A stretch of DNA of 64,000 nucleotides from Enterobacter mori LMG 25706 (GCF_000211415.1 NZ_GL890775.1:391253-455252), one strand, 5' to 3'; positions 1 to 9,197 are shown, numbered from the stretch's first letter. Notes: generated from the letters alone by a model not told the origin. Numbers and translations are program-made.

Positions 1-6
1 ATGCAC

Positions 7-1206
7 TCAGCTGTACTGCCGCACCCTCGCCACCAGCTCTTCCGCGCTGTCGATTCGGTCGGCAATGACAATCAGCGCCTTGCCGAGCGTAATGGCGTGG
101 CGCAGGCATTCGTGGCGCATGGCGTCATCCGCAATGGTGTCGATATCCGCCACGTGAGAAAGCCCCACGCTTCGGCGAATCAACTCGGTGCCGCAGAAGC
201 CAATGGCATCGTGCCAGACTTTTTTCAGAAACGCGGAGGCGTAGCCCGGTGCGCTCAGCGCCGCATCGCGCGTTTTCTCGTTTGCCAGCGCCTGGAAGCG
301 TTCCGCGAAGGTGTTCCACAGTTCCTGAATATCGGTCAGGCGCTGCTCGCGTGCGGCAGCGGCATCGCGAATGCCCAGATGCCCCGGCAGGCCGCAGAAA
401 TTGAGCAGCAGGTTGCCGATGGCGGTGCCGAGGTCAAAGCCAATCGGCCCGAAATAGCCAAACTCGGCGTCGATGGCCTTCAGGCTGCCGTCCGCCACGA
501 AGATCGACCCGCTGTGAATATCGCCGTGCAGGAGCGCTTCGGCGTGCGAGAAGAAGCGATGCTTCAGCGAGGCCACGGCAATCTTCAGCTGGGCGTCGTC
601 GCGCAGGGCCGCTACGTCATTTTCCAGCTCGGCCGGGTAGCTGTTGCGCTCGTGGATCTGGTACGGATCGTTGAAGAACAGATCTTCGGTGATCTCGCAC
701 ATCTCCGGGTTAATGAATTTCGCCACCTGTGCTTTTTTCTCGTGCGGGTGCAGGTAGAAATCGCTGGTGTGGAACAGCGCGTGCGCGAGGTATTCTCCCA
801 GCTGGCGTGCGGCCTGAGGGTAGTGATTATTTTTAATCAGCTCGCCGCGCCAGATCAGATGGCTGGAGAGATCTTCCATCACCATTACCGCCAGTTCCGG
901 GTCAAAGTGGTGGATTTTCACGGTGTGCTGCGGGCTGTGCTGGTAGTGCTCGACCAGGGTTTGTGCCTCCAGGCGGGCACGATCCAGCGTCAGCGGCCAG
1001 GACTCCCCGACGCAGCGCACGTAGGGCAGCGCCTGCTTAACGATGATGCGGCTCACGCCTGCGCTGTCGAAAATTTTGAACACCAGATTGAGGTTGCCGT
1101 CGCCGACCTCCTGCGCCTCCACCAGCGATGAAGGGTCATCAAGACCGCCAAACTGCCTGGCATACTCCACGGCGTCCTGGGCGGTAAAGGTACGGTATTG
1201 CGACAT
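7..1206 (-). CDS. mtnK: Methylthioribose kinase MtnK
   Basis: Phosphorylates 5-methylthioribose with ATP to methylthioribose-1-phosphate, the entry step of cytosolic methionine salvage from S-adenosylmethionine-derived methylthioadenosine. The 399-residue protein has the choline-kinase/aminoglycoside-phosphotransferase fold: a candidate ATP-contacting Lys57, a Glu111-Asp112 pair, the catalytic loop HGDIHSGS at 227-234 and the metal-binding DAEF at 246-249. Length is normal for the family. It is divergent from mtnA, with three tandem MetJ-type boxes in the 104-bp gap, so both are probably repressed when S-adenosylmethionine is plentiful. The stop codon lies only seven bases from the window edge, so the downstream neighbour is not visible. 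Confidence 0.96.
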   Translation of the reverse strand: MSQYRTFTAQDAVEYARQFGGLDDPSSLVEAQEVGDGNLNLVFKIFDSAGVSRIIVKQALPYVRCVGESWPLTLDRARLEAQTLVEHYQHSPQHTVKIHHFDPELAVMVMEDLSSHLIWRGELIKNNHYPQAARQLGEYLAHALFHTSDFYLHPHEKKAQVAKFINPEMCEITEDLFFNDPYQIHERNSYPAELENDVAALRDDAQLKIAVASLKHRFFSHAEALLHGDIHSGSIFVADGSLKAIDAEFGYFGPIGFDLGTAIGNLLLNFCGLPGHLGIRDAAAAREQRLTDIQELWNTFAERFQALANEKTRDAALSAPGYASAFLKKVWHDAIGFCGTELIRRSVGLSHVADIDTIADDAMRHECLRHAITLGKALIVIADRIDSAEELVARVRQYS

Positions 1207-1234
1207 GGCCTGTTCCTCACGGGTTTGCTAATAA

Positions 1235-1258
1235 AGACATGTAGACGTCTATACATCT
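1235..1258. promoter_or_regulatory. Tandem MetJ boxes between mtnK and mtnA
   Basis: Three contiguous 8-bp units, AGACATGT (1235-1242), AGACGTCT (1243-1250) and ATACATCT (1251-1258), match the MetJ met-box consensus AGACGTCT at 6, 8 and 6 positions. MetJ binds tandem met boxes cooperatively with S-adenosylmethionine as corepressor. The position between the divergent starts of mtnK and mtnA suits control of both genes. Confidence 0.82.
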
Positions 1259-1310
1259 GGATTTCATCCTGACACAATGTGCTACAACAACGCAACAGGG
1301 AATTAACGAC

Positions 1311-2327
1311 ATGCAGACATTACAGACGACCAGCCTGCGGGTGACGGATAATCAGCTCTTTATTCTCGACCAGCAGGCCCTTCCGCAGGAGAAACGCTGG
1401 CTGGACGCCTCTACGGTAGAGGCGCTGGTGGGGCATATTCACGCCCTGCGGGTGCGCGGCGCGCCGCTGATTGGTCTCTCTGCAAGCCTGCTGCTGGCGC
1501 TGCTGGCGGAAAGCGGCAAAAGCCGCGACGAACTGACCGTGGCGCTGGATACCCTGCGCGCGTCGCGCCCCACGGCCGTGAACCTGATGAACAATCTCGA
1601 CCGCATGAAGGTTGCGCTGTGGCAGGAGGATTATGTTCCGGCGCTGGTGGCGGAGGCGCTGCGCCTGATTGACGAAGATAAACAGCTCTGCGATGCGATT
1701 GCGAAAGCCGGTAGCGCGCTGGTAAAACCCGGTAGCCGTCTGCTGACCCACTGCAACACCGGCGGGCTGGCAACCGCGGGCGTCGGCACCGCGCTCGGCG
1801 TCATTGCTCGTGCGCATCAGGACGGTAACGTCAGCAGCGTCTGGGTCGATGAAACCCGTCCGCTGCTTCAGGGAGGCAGGCTGACCGCATGGGAACTTGG
1901 CGAACTGGGCGTGCCGTATCAGCTCATCACCGATTCCATGGCCGCCAGCCTGATGGCGAAAGGGCAGGTCGACGCCGTGTGGGTGGGCGCAGACCGTATT
2001 GCCGCCAACGGCGATGTGGCAAATAAAATTGGTACCTACTCTCTGGCGGTGCTGGCGAAATTCCACGGCATTCCGTTCTACGTCGCCGCGCCGCATACCA
2101 CGCTCGACCCGGCCTGCCCGAACGGGGACGCGATCCCCATCGAGCAGCGTGCCGCCAGCGAAGTCACGGGCGTGGCAGGGAGCTTTGGCGCGGTGCAGTG
2201 GGCACCGGAAAATGCACGGGTCTATAACCCGGCCTTTGACGTTACGCCTGCCTCGCTGATTAGCGGCTGGGTACTGGATACGGGCGTGGTCACGCCGCAA
2301 GAGGTGGCGGAAGGGAAATTCGCCTGA
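1311..2327 (+). CDS. mtnA: Methylthioribose-1-phosphate isomerase MtnA
   Basis: Converts the aldose methylthioribose-1-phosphate to the ketose methylthioribulose-1-phosphate, the second step of methionine salvage. The 338-residue protein is related to the eIF2B alpha/beta/delta family. Visible family motifs are RGAPLIG (49-55), the catalytic Cys148 in [15 protein letters not shown] (181-184), the catalytic Asp228 in GADRI, and NKIGTY (238-243). Full length. It is transcribed away from mtnK under the shared MetJ-box region. The next gene, an SRPBCC protein, follows in the same direction after 42 bp, which include a TTAAGGG/CCCTTAA inverted repeat at 2341-2357. Confidence 0.96.
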   Translation: MQTLQTTSLRVTDNQLFILDQQALPQEKRWLDASTVEALVGHIHALRVRGAPLIGLSASLLLALLAESGKSRDELTVALDTLRASRPTAVNLMNNLDRMKVALWQEDYVPALVAEALRLIDEDKQLCDAIAKAGSALVKPGSRLLTHCNTGGLATAGVGTALGVIARAHQDGNVSSVWVDETRPLLQGGRLTAWELGELGVPYQLITDSMAASLMAKGQVDAVWVGADRIAANGDVANKIGTYSLAVLAKFHGIPFYVAAPHTTLDPACPNGDAIPIEQRAASEVTGVAGSFGAVQWAPENARVYNPAFDVTPASLISGWVLDTGVVTPQEVAEGKFA

Positions 2328-2369
2328 GTCCGGCTATCCTTTAAGGGTTTCCCTTAAGAGGACAATATC

Positions 2370-2849
2370 GTGACGCTCGATCCTGAAACTGACTTAAAAC
2401 TGGAGCGCGTGGTGGATGCCCCGCGCGACCTGCTGTGGCTATGCTGGACCACGCCGGAACACATCAAAAACTTCTTCATTCCTGCTCCCCATAAGGTGAC
2501 CGAGTGCGATCTCGATCTCCGCGTGGGCGGGCGGTTCAACACCGTGTTTGAGGTGGACGGTCAGCGTATGGATAACCGCGGTGTCTTCCTGGAAATCGAT
2601 CCCGGTAAAAAGCTGGTCTTTACCGACGGTTATACCGAAGGCTGGAAACCGGCCGAAAAGCCGTTTATGACGGCGATTTTATTGCTGGAAGACGTCGGGG
2701 AGGGGAAAACCCGCTATACGGCGATAGCGCGCCATCCGACGAAGGACATCCGCGAGCAGCATGAGCAGATGGGCTTCCACGAAGGGTGGGGCATTGTGCT
2801 GGATCAGCTGGTGGGGTATGTGAAGGGCTTAACGCGTAGTGCGCGCTGA
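2370..2849 (+). CDS. SRPBCC (AHSA1-like) family protein
   Basis: A 159-residue protein of the START/SRPBCC superfamily, resembling the Aha1 C-terminal-like proteins. The helix-grip fold signature is visible as an N-terminal strand ending in VVDAPRDLLW (14-23) and the C-terminal helix around QMGFHEGWG (133-141). The start is GTG at 2370, behind an AAGAGGA ribosome-binding site. The ligand cannot be read from the sequence. Homologues are often paired with an ArsR regulator, but none is present here. It lies between mtnA and the convergent mtnDCB operon, so it may ride on the mtnA transcript, but no known methionine-salvage step needs such a protein. Confidence 0.85.
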   Translation: MTLDPETDLKLERVVDAPRDLLWLCWTTPEHIKNFFIPAPHKVTECDLDLRVGGRFNTVFEVDGQRMDNRGVFLEIDPGKKLVFTDGYTEGWKPAEKPFMTAILLLEDVGEGKTRYTAIARHPTKDIREQHEQMGFHEGWGIVLDQLVGYVKGLTRSAR

Positions 2850-2850
2850 T

Positions 2851-2886
2851 GCCCTCACCCCAGCCCTCTCCCACAGGGAGAGGGAG
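2851..2886. repeat. CCCTCACCCC dispersed hairpin repeat, copy A
   Basis: A GC-rich imperfect inverted repeat in which CCCTCTCCC pairs with GGGAGAGGG, preceded by CCCTCACCCCAG. The same element recurs inverted at 36765-36802 and, shortened, at 48383-48403. All three lie just after the end of a gene. Here it lies between the SRPBCC gene and mtnD, which converge. It resembles the extragenic palindromes that stabilise 3' mRNA ends in enterobacteria. Confidence 0.7.
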
Positions 2887-2892
2887 AAAAGA

Positions 2893-3435
2893 TTATGCCA
2901 GGCGCGGATACGCATCCGCGATCGCATCACCCGTAAACTGCGCCACCCAGCCTTCCGGGTTATCGAAAATACGAATCGCCGTAAAGTTCGGCTCTGAACC
3001 CATATCGAACCAGTGCGGCGTGCCCGCGGGCACGGAAATCAGGTCGTTTTTCTCGCAGAGCACCTGATACACCTCATCGCCAATGTGCAGGCAGAACAGC
3101 CCCGCGCCTTCTACGAAGAAGCGCACTTCGTCTTCGCCGTGGGTGTGTTCGTTCAGGAACTTCGCGCGCAGCGCCTCTTTCTGCGGGTTGTCGGCGCGCA
3201 GGCTGATCACGTCCCAACTCTGGTAACCTTTCTCCGCCACCAGTTTGTCGATCGCATGCTGATAGGCTTCGATCACGGCTTCGGGTGCAGGATCCTGTCC
3301 TAAATCGCGATCGGCTGCCCAACGTTCAAACCGCACCCCTTTAGCGTTGAGCTGCTGGGCGATCTCGGCGGCGTCGGTGCTGTGCCACTGGTGTTGGCTG
3401 GCGTCTTTATCGGAATAAATGGTCAGTGCGCTCAT
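2893..3435 (-). CDS. mtnD: Acireductone dioxygenase MtnD
   Basis: Oxidises acireductone (1,2-dihydroxy-3-keto-5-methylthiopentene). With Fe2+ it yields the methionine precursor 2-keto-4-methylthiobutyrate plus formate; with Ni2+ the family makes methylthiopropionate, CO and formate off-pathway. The 180-residue cupin shows the metal ligands His97, His99, Glu103 (in HTHGEDE) and His141 (in PHW), matching the Klebsiella enzyme offset by the initiator Met. It is the last gene of mtnBCD; its start overlaps the mtnC stop by 4 bp, suggesting translational coupling. Confidence 0.96.
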   Translation of the reverse strand: MSALTIYSDKDASQHQWHSTDAAEIAQQLNAKGVRFERWAADRDLGQDPAPEAVIEAYQHAIDKLVAEKGYQSWDVISLRADNPQKEALRAKFLNEHTHGEDEVRFFVEGAGLFCLHIGDEVYQVLCEKNDLISVPAGTPHWFDMGSEPNFTAIRIFDNPEGWVAQFTGDAIADAYPRLA

Positions 3436-4121
3436 GAAGGGATTTGCTCCGGATTAATCTCGTCAAACTGGTGGACCTGATGGTGATGGCTTGCGCCGTC
3501 ATCATCGCCGCGAATCAGCTGCAGGGTGCGAAAACCTGCCTGTTCAGCCGCATCCAGCTCCTGATGGATATCGGAGAGGAACAGGATCTGCGACGGGGCG
3601 ATGCCCGTTTGCGCCGCAATGTTTTGATAAGACTGCACCTCGCGTTTGGCGCCGATGTGGGTATCAAAATAGCCGCTGAACAGATGAGTAATATCACCTT
3701 CATCGCTGTAGCCAAATAACAGTTTCTGCGCGGCGACGGAGCCCGAGGAATAAACATAGAGATCAATACCTTGCGCTTTCCATTTTTCCAGCGCAGGCAG
3801 TACGTCCGGATAGAGATGGCCGGTAAAGTCGCCGTTCACATAGCCGTCGTGCCAGATGATCCCCTGCAGGGCTTTGAGCGCCGTGGATTTGCGATCTTCG
3901 TCCATAAAGGCAAACAGGGCGTCGATAAGCTCGCTGACGCTGGCGTGTGGGCTACCGATTTCATCGCGCAGGTTGTCCAGAATGGATGTGACCGGCTCGG
4001 CGTACTGCTGCGTGGTGACGAAGGCCGCCAGCCGCTCACGCGCATAGGGGAACAAAACATCATGGACAAAACGGATATCGCTGGTGGTGCCTTCAATATC
4101 CGTCACAATTGCGCGAATCAA
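3432..4121 (-). CDS. mtnC: Acireductone synthase (enolase-phosphatase) MtnC
   Basis: Bifunctional enolase-phosphatase that enolises 2,3-diketo-5-methylthiopentyl-1-phosphate and then removes the phosphate to give acireductone. The 229-residue HAD-family protein has the N-terminal nucleophile motif with Asp8 and Glu10 ([11 protein letters not shown]; the E1 group uses DxE) and a late [10 protein letters not shown] acidic motif for Mg2+. It is the middle gene of mtnBCD, overlapping both neighbours by 4 bp (ATGA type), so the three are almost certainly one transcript. Confidence 0.96.
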   Translation of the reverse strand: MIRAIVTDIEGTTSDIRFVHDVLFPYARERLAAFVTTQQYAEPVTSILDNLRDEIGSPHASVSELIDALFAFMDEDRKSTALKALQGIIWHDGYVNGDFTGHLYPDVLPALEKWKAQGIDLYVYSSGSVAAQKLLFGYSDEGDITHLFSGYFDTHIGAKREVQSYQNIAAQTGIAPSQILFLSDIHQELDAAEQAGFRTLQLIRGDDDGASHHHQVHQFDEINPEQIPS

Positions 4122-4732
4122 ACTCTCTCCAGTTGTCGTAAACGCATTTCACATTCAAACAGGAATTCCAGTCCTTCCAGATGACGGCGGGCTTCGGCCA
4201 CGTCGCGTCCCCAGCAGGTTAAGCCATGACCGCGCAGAAGAAAACCATAATTAAGCGGGCGTTCCTGCGCGTAATGGGCGATGCGCGAGGCGAGGGCATC
4301 GATGTCCTGGTCGTTATCAAATACCGGGATGGAAACCGTATCCAGATGCGTGGTCTGTCCGGTGAGGGATTTTTGCATCTCAAAGCCGCTAATATTCAGT
4401 TCAGCCTCTTTCACCAGGCGCGAGAGCACCGTGGCATTGACCGTGTGCACGTGCAGGACTGCATTGGCCTCCGGGAACAGGCGATAAATAAGGGTGTGTA
4501 GCCCCGTTTCGGCTGATGGCTTACGACCAGACGGTGCGCGGTTGGTGGCGATTTCAACCTGCAGAAAACCTTCCATCGTCAGGCTGCCTTTGTCTTTACC
4601 GGATTCGCTGAGCCAGCACAGGCGTTCGTCCTGCCGCACCGACATATTGCCGCCGGTGGCGGGAGCCCAGCCTTTGGCACCAATCCAGCGGCAGGCGTCG
4701 ACTAAATGTGTGAGTTGCAGGTTGTCTGTCAT
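4118..4732 (-). CDS. mtnB: Methylthioribulose-1-phosphate dehydratase MtnB
   Basis: Zinc-dependent class II aldolase-like dehydratase that converts methylthioribulose-1-phosphate to 2,3-diketo-5-methylthiopentyl-1-phosphate. The 204-residue chain shows Zn ligands His94 and His96 (HVH) and His169 (RGHG), a Glu75 in SAETGLH, and the ATGGNMS phosphate-binding loop at 25-31. It is the first gene of the mtnBCD operon. The upstream gap to the divergent mtnE holds MetJ-type boxes. Confidence 0.96.
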   Translation of the reverse strand: MTDNLQLTHLVDACRWIGAKGWAPATGGNMSVRQDERLCWLSESGKDKGSLTMEGFLQVEIATNRAPSGRKPSAETGLHTLIYRLFPEANAVLHVHTVNATVLSRLVKEAELNISGFEMQKSLTGQTTHLDTVSIPVFDNDQDIDALASRIAHYAQERPLNYGFLLRGHGLTCWGRDVAEARRHLEGLEFLFECEMRLRQLERV

Positions 4733-4771
4733 TTCCTTTTACCCTCGCGGCCAGGAATATTCATATGGTTT

Positions 4772-4787
4772 AGACGTCTAAGCGTCT
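4772..4787. promoter_or_regulatory. MetJ boxes between mtnB and mtnE
   Basis: A perfect met box AGACGTCT (4772-4779) is followed directly by AAGCGTCT (4780-4787), which matches at 6 of 8 positions. Flanking octamers are weaker. The pair lies in the 122-bp divergent promoter region of mtnBCD and mtnE, mirroring the site between mtnK and mtnA, so all four transcription units of the pathway look MetJ-controlled. Confidence 0.75.
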
Positions 4788-4854
4788 TGATTGCCAAAGA
4801 CTAACATCGTGTTATAGTGGCAGCAACATAAGTATTACACGCAGGCACAACACA

Positions 4855-6015
4855 ATGAGCAATAACGCATTGATTCCGCAGAGTAAACTCCCCAATCTCG
4901 GCACCACTATCTTTACGCAGATGAGCGCCCTGGCGCAGCAGCACAACGCCATTAACCTCTCGCAGGGGTTCCCGGATTTTGACGGCCCGCGCTATCTGCA
5001 GGAGCGTCTGGCGTACCACGTGGCGCAGGGGGCGAATCAGTATGCGCCGATGACCGGCGTGCAGGCGCTGCGGGATGCCATTGCAGACAAAACGGCTGAG
5101 TTGTATGGCTATAATCCCGATGCGAACAGCGAGATCACGGTGACGGCAGGGGCGACCGAAGCGCTGTATGCGGCGATTACCGCGCTGGTGCGTGCGGGCG
5201 ATGAAGTCATTTGTTTTGATCCGAGCTACGACAGCTACGCGCCAGCCATCGAGCTTTCCGGTGGCGTGGTGAAACGCGTGGCGCTCCAGCCACCGCATTT
5301 CCGCCCTGACTGGCAGGCGTTTGCCGCGTTGCTGAGCGATAAAACCCGCCTGGTGATCCTGAATACGCCGCACAACCCGTCGGCGACGGTGTGGCAAAAG
5401 GCCGATTTCGCCGCGCTGTGGCAGGCCATTGCCGAACGTGAGATTTATGTTCTGAGCGACGAAGTGTACGAGCACATCTGCTTTGCAGAAGAGGGGCACG
5501 CCAGCGTGCTGGCCCATCCGCAGTTGCGCGAGCGCGCCGTCGCCGTGTCGTCATTTGGTAAGACCTATCATATGACCGGATGGAAAGTGGGCTATAGCGT
5601 TGCACCGGCTGCCATCAGCGCCGAGCTGCGTAAAGTGCACCAGTATCTGACCTTTGCGGTAAACACGCCCGCCCAGCTGGCGCTGGCGGATATGCTGCGC
5701 GCCGAGCCGGAGCACTATCGCGATCTGCCGGACTTCTATCGAAAACGCCGGGATCTGTTTGTGAACGCGCTGAGCAAAAGCCGTCTGGAGATTTTACCCT
5801 GCGAAGGGACCTACTTCCTGCTGGCCGACTACAGCGCGATTTCCGATCTGGACGACGTGAGCTTTTGCCAGTGGCTCACGAAAGAGGTGGGGGTGGCCGC
5901 TATTCCGCTGTCGGTGTTCTGCGCCGATCCCTTCCCGCACAGGCTGATTCGCCTTTGCTTTGCGAAACAGGAATCGACGCTGCTGGCGGCGGCAGAACGC
6001 CTTAACGCACTCTGA
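4855..6015 (+). CDS. mtnE: Methionine aminotransferase MtnE (YbdL)
   Basis: PLP-dependent aminotransferase that makes methionine from 2-keto-4-methylthiobutyrate, the last step of salvage; the E. coli orthologue is YbdL, with preference for methionine and aromatic amino acids. The 386-residue fold-type I enzyme has the PLP Schiff-base Lys236 in SFGKTYHMTGWK, Asn174 in HNPSAT and Asp202 in SDEVYE. Full length. It is divergent from mtnBCD across the MetJ boxes and convergent with ybdM: its stop at 6013-6015 directly abuts the ybdM stop at 6016. Confidence 0.95.
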   Translation: MSNNALIPQSKLPNLGTTIFTQMSALAQQHNAINLSQGFPDFDGPRYLQERLAYHVAQGANQYAPMTGVQALRDAIADKTAELYGYNPDANSEITVTAGATEALYAAITALVRAGDEVICFDPSYDSYAPAIELSGGVVKRVALQPPHFRPDWQAFAALLSDKTRLVILNTPHNPSATVWQKADFAALWQAIAEREIYVLSDEVYEHICFAEEGHASVLAHPQLRERAVAVSSFGKTYHMTGWKVGYSVAPAAISAELRKVHQYLTFAVNTPAQLALADMLRAEPEHYRDLPDFYRKRRDLFVNALSKSRLEILPCEGTYFLLADYSAISDLDDVSFCQWLTKEVGVAAIPLSVFCADPFPHRLIRLCFAKQESTLLAAAERLNAL

Positions 6016-6642
6016 TTATTTTACCGTCCAGGCTTCTGAGAAACGACGGTCTGCAAAGAGTTCCAGCAGGCCGTTAATTTGCTTGAGGCGCAACACCTCA
6101 TCACTGTCCATACCGAGCTCTTTGCCAATTTTCTCCTCGTTCCAGCCAAGCAGAGCCAGTTCACGAACGATTTCTGCCATCGCGTTGATCTGGTGTCGCC
6201 CCCGCGCCCGGTTGTGGCGAATGGTCGCGGCCATTCGGTCGTGTTTATCCTGGCGCTCCCGGCGCAGACAGGTGACGGGAAGATACCCTTTCAGTTGTCG
6301 CTTTAGCGCAGCGCGGGTGCTGCCTATTTCATGGCGATGAAAACCGTCCACGATTTCGTAATGCTGCGGGTCATTTTCGGTCACAACGAGAGGTTGGGTG
6401 AAACCATCAAGTTCCAGCGATTTCGTGAGTAATCGTTTTTCCGGTGGGGCGACATTATTGGGGTTGTAATCATTGGCCGCAATGCGATCCTGTTTAACCC
6501 AGAGGACGCAGTCGACAGGCTGCTCGCGAAAAGGGCTATGCTGATGTATGGCCTGGCGAAATGCATTGATAGCGTTAATGCGATCCTCTTCCGGAAGGGA
6601 CTGAAGGTACGTTTCGATCTCTGAGATTATTCTTTGTCGCAT
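6016..6642 (-). CDS. ybdM: ParB/Srx-type nuclease-domain protein YbdM (IbrB-like)
   Basis: A 208-residue protein with a ParB/sulfiredoxin N-terminal domain (VDGFHRHEI at 98-106, ATIRHNRARGRH at 139-150) and a C-terminal helix-turn-helix-like segment (about 158-190). It resembles E. coli YbdM and the IbrB regulator. The start at 6642 is chosen because GGGGA lies seven bases upstream; a GTG at 6654 is possible. The start lies inside the 3' end of ybdN (16-bp overlap), so the two are translationally linked. ParB-like plus PAPS-reductase-like pairs are common in mobile DNA and were linked to transcription control in the IbrAB case. The biochemical activity is unknown. Confidence 0.9.
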   Translation of the reverse strand: MRQRIISEIETYLQSLPEEDRINAINAFRQAIHQHSPFREQPVDCVLWVKQDRIAANDYNPNNVAPPEKRLLTKSLELDGFTQPLVVTENDPQHYEIVDGFHRHEIGSTRAALKRQLKGYLPVTCLRRERQDKHDRMAATIRHNRARGRHQINAMAEIVRELALLGWNEEKIGKELGMDSDEVLRLKQINGLLELFADRRFSEAWTVK

Positions 6643-7850
6643 AAAATTCCCCACTCCTTGCGTTTTGCCTTCACTCTTTCACTGTAGCGCTGATAGTGTT
6701 TGGGTTTGTTAGGGCTGAAAGAGAGCGCCCGGCACCAGTAGTCGTTATTAAGTAAAACCTTACAAATTCGGCGCCAGGAGGGGATATCTTTCGAGCCAAT
6801 GTCCCCTTCCTGCGTATCGGGAATATCGTCCATGCCCCGCTTTTGATACCAGTGCAGATACACCGCAATTTTGTTGCGGTAATGCTCTGCCGTCGTTTGC
6901 GGCATGCTGTCGAGCAGCAGCATGGCATACGCGTACCAGCTCAGGTGGTCGGGTTTCAGGATCTTCCTGTGGCCGTAGAAATGGTTATCGTGTCCGGCGT
7001 AAATTCCGCCGCTGCTCGCACCGCTGACGCGTTCACACATAACGGCCCAGCGTTCAGGCTCGACAACGTGATACAACCACAAACCCTGACGTTGTTCCGG
7101 GCCAAAGGGTTCGCAGATGCGCATATAGCGTGGTGGGACCCCTGCCTGAAACATGAGATTGTACAGAGGGTTATAGCACTCTCCCGTTTTGGCGAACCAC
7201 GTCCAGATATCCGCGGTTTTCCAGTCGTAAAGCGGGTAGATGTACCACGCGTGCCCGCCCGGAGCGATGGTTGTCCAGGGTTTATCATCGGCGAAACGCT
7301 GTTTGCGGGCATTGGCGATGGTTAAAAAGCGGTTGTAGGATTCATCGGCGCGTATGCCCACCAGCATCGCGGCAGGGCGATGCTGTGCAAACCAGTCAGA
7401 AAACGCACGGACAAAGGCTTCAAACGTCATGCCCGGCTGGTAAAAATCGAAATAATCAGGGGCGGTTATCGCCTCTTCGGGCGGCTGGCGAACCCACGGT
7501 TTTCCCGGCTCCCAGCATCGCCACTCGGGCTGGTATTGCGACAGGGCGTTTTGCGTCGTGAGTGGCAGCGCGACCCACCAGTATTTTTCAATCACATCGG
7601 CATACTGATGGAGCATTCTATTCACATGCTCAATGGTGTAAGTGAACTGCACTTCCCAGTCGATAAAGAGCAGATGAATTTTCTTGCCCATTTTTCGAGC
7701 TTGTTGAGCCGTCAAATGCAGCATGATGGTCGAATCTTTCCCGCCTGAAAATGAAACACAAACCATCGGGAGATTCTCAAGCGTCCATGTGATGCGGTCT
7801 ACCGCGGCCTCAAGGACATTTTGATTCAGAGGATGCTTATACATTGACAA
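6627..7850 (-). CDS. ybdN: PAPS-reductase-like PP-loop protein YbdN (IbrA-like)
   Basis: A 407-residue member of the PP-loop ATP pyrophosphatase/PAPS reductase-like family, with the nucleotide-binding motif SGGKDS at 35-40, followed by a long C-terminal extension rich in Trp and Tyr. Relatives include E. coli YbdN, IbrA and, more distantly, the sulfur-transfer protein DndC. The usual PAPS-reductase catalytic ECGLH motif is not seen, so sulfate assimilation is unlikely. It is first in a two-gene operon with ybdM. The upstream 172-bp gap to ybdO is AT-rich and shows no clear operator. Confidence 0.9.
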   Translation of the reverse strand: MSMYKHPLNQNVLEAAVDRITWTLENLPMVCVSFSGGKDSTIMLHLTAQQARKMGKKIHLLFIDWEVQFTYTIEHVNRMLHQYADVIEKYWWVALPLTTQNALSQYQPEWRCWEPGKPWVRQPPEEAITAPDYFDFYQPGMTFEAFVRAFSDWFAQHRPAAMLVGIRADESYNRFLTIANARKQRFADDKPWTTIAPGGHAWYIYPLYDWKTADIWTWFAKTGECYNPLYNLMFQAGVPPRYMRICEPFGPEQRQGLWLYHVVEPERWAVMCERVSGASSGGIYAGHDNHFYGHRKILKPDHLSWYAYAMLLLDSMPQTTAEHYRNKIAVYLHWYQKRGMDDIPDTQEGDIGSKDIPSWRRICKVLLNNDYWCRALSFSPNKPKHYQRYSERVKAKRKEWGILCDKE

Positions 7851-8022
7851 GGTAAACGCCTCCCTGCAAATAAATACTGCATGCGTGTCAATAATAAAGA
7901 GAGAGTAATATTAGGTAAAAATAATGGCAGGTAAATGAAAAAGAGAAATGTTTTTATAATCTATAAACGTCAATTATATCTTAATAACGATGAATGGCCG
8001 TGAGAAACACAGCCATTCAAAG

Positions 8023-8922
8023 TTATTTTTCTGCGATTTGTTCCACAAAGGTCGCGAAAACCGAACTGTTTAATGCCGAGCGATTATAAATCATGTAAAC
8101 GTCCAGGGGAGGAAGCGTAAACGGGACGTCTAATTTTTTGAGCCTGAGCACATCTCTGTATTTATTAAATAACGGTTCGGGTATGTAGCCCAGCAGATGG
8201 GATGCGCTGATCATGGTTATAATGGTAAAGACTGAGTCACAGCGAAAAGCAATAGTCCTTTCCATATGGACTTTCTCCACCAGTGACTGATAGTTTTTGA
8301 CGCCCGCCTCATCGCTGAGGAAGACGGTAAACTTCTCTTCCTGCAACTCCTCCATTGTGACAACGTCTTTCATGCGCGGATGATCTTGGCTGCACACCAG
8401 AATCATAGGATAACTTGCATAGGGAACGCAGACCATTGAGCGGTTGTTGACCGGGGCCATAGAGAAGATAAGATCCGCTTTACGGTATGCCAGCAGACTC
8501 TCCGCGGAATCAGCAGCAAGCAACATGTCATGTAACTCAATTTCGTAATTATGCTCTCTCATCAATAGCTTAAGTGGGTTAAGCAGATTGTTGGTTGTCA
8601 GGATCTGGGCGCTGTAAACAACAAAATTCTTCTTAAGCGAGGAGCCATGCATGATGTTAATCGTCTGCTCAAGCTGATTGAGGTTTTGCTCAAGATGGTG
8701 GTGAAGATTAACCCCTACGGTGGTGGGCGTGATGCCTTTGCCAGAGCGAATAAAAAGCGGATCGTTGAGCTGATTACGCAACCTTTGCAGCGACTGACTT
8801 ACCGCTGAGGGGGTGATATAAAGCGTTTCGGCTGCCTTACTAATACTGAGATGCTGATAGATACATTCGAAAATGACCAACAGATTAAGATCGAATTTTT
8901 TGAGGTCGTAGAGGTTTGCCAT
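8023..8922 (-). CDS. ybdO: LysR-family transcriptional regulator YbdO
   Basis: A 299-residue LysR-type regulator. The winged helix-turn-helix occupies roughly residues 8-67 (LNLLVIFECIYQHLSISKAA..., then ITPSAVSQSLQRLR) and is followed by the effector-binding domain. Start 8922 gives the same N-terminus as E. coli YbdO and has an AGGAC ribosome-binding site; an upstream in-frame ATG at 8961 is less likely. Its target is not evident: LysR genes usually control a divergent neighbour, which in E. coli is dsbG, but dsbG is absent here and the next gene is ahpC, 624 bp away. Confidence 0.92.
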   Translation of the reverse strand: MANLYDLKKFDLNLLVIFECIYQHLSISKAAETLYITPSAVSQSLQRLRNQLNDPLFIRSGKGITPTTVGVNLHHHLEQNLNQLEQTINIMHGSSLKKNFVVYSAQILTTNNLLNPLKLLMREHNYEIELHDMLLAADSAESLLAYRKADLIFSMAPVNNRSMVCVPYASYPMILVCSQDHPRMKDVVTMEELQEEKFTVFLSDEAGVKNYQSLVEKVHMERTIAFRCDSVFTIITMISASHLLGYIPEPLFNKYRDVLRLKKLDVPFTLPPLDVYMIYNRSALNSSVFATFVEQIAEK

Positions 8923-9197
8923 GTTTCGTCCTGAGGGTGCCGAGTTTGCTGTGGTTAGCACATCACTGATAACTATAGTTTGAAGTTAACCATTTACAAT
9001 CCCTGTGGTTAACTCACTTAATTTTAAATTTAAGTTACCTTAATATATCACGCTATCAAATTAATGAAACAAAACTTCAGGGGTGGTTAAGATAATTTTA
9101 TCTTTAAAGGTCGAGCGCATGAATTGAATGACAATTAATATTTATATATGGTGCGGGATTCATCACTGAATTGTATTTATAACATTCTGAGAACATG
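8923..9197. other. AT-rich gap upstream of ybdO, no gene seen
   Basis: This is the first part of the 623-bp gap between ybdO and ahpC. It is clearly AT-richer than its surroundings, with no open frame that looks coding. In E. coli K-12 dsbG occupies this position; no remnant of a thioredoxin-fold protein is visible on either strand. Confidence 0.6.

Noticed and set aside
1-1131. 376-codon open frame on the plus strand opposite mtnK
   Set aside because: It is the antisense frame of a clear kinase gene with catalytic motifs; it has no ribosome-binding site, no recognisable domain and the Arg/Gln/His-rich composition of GC-rich shadows.
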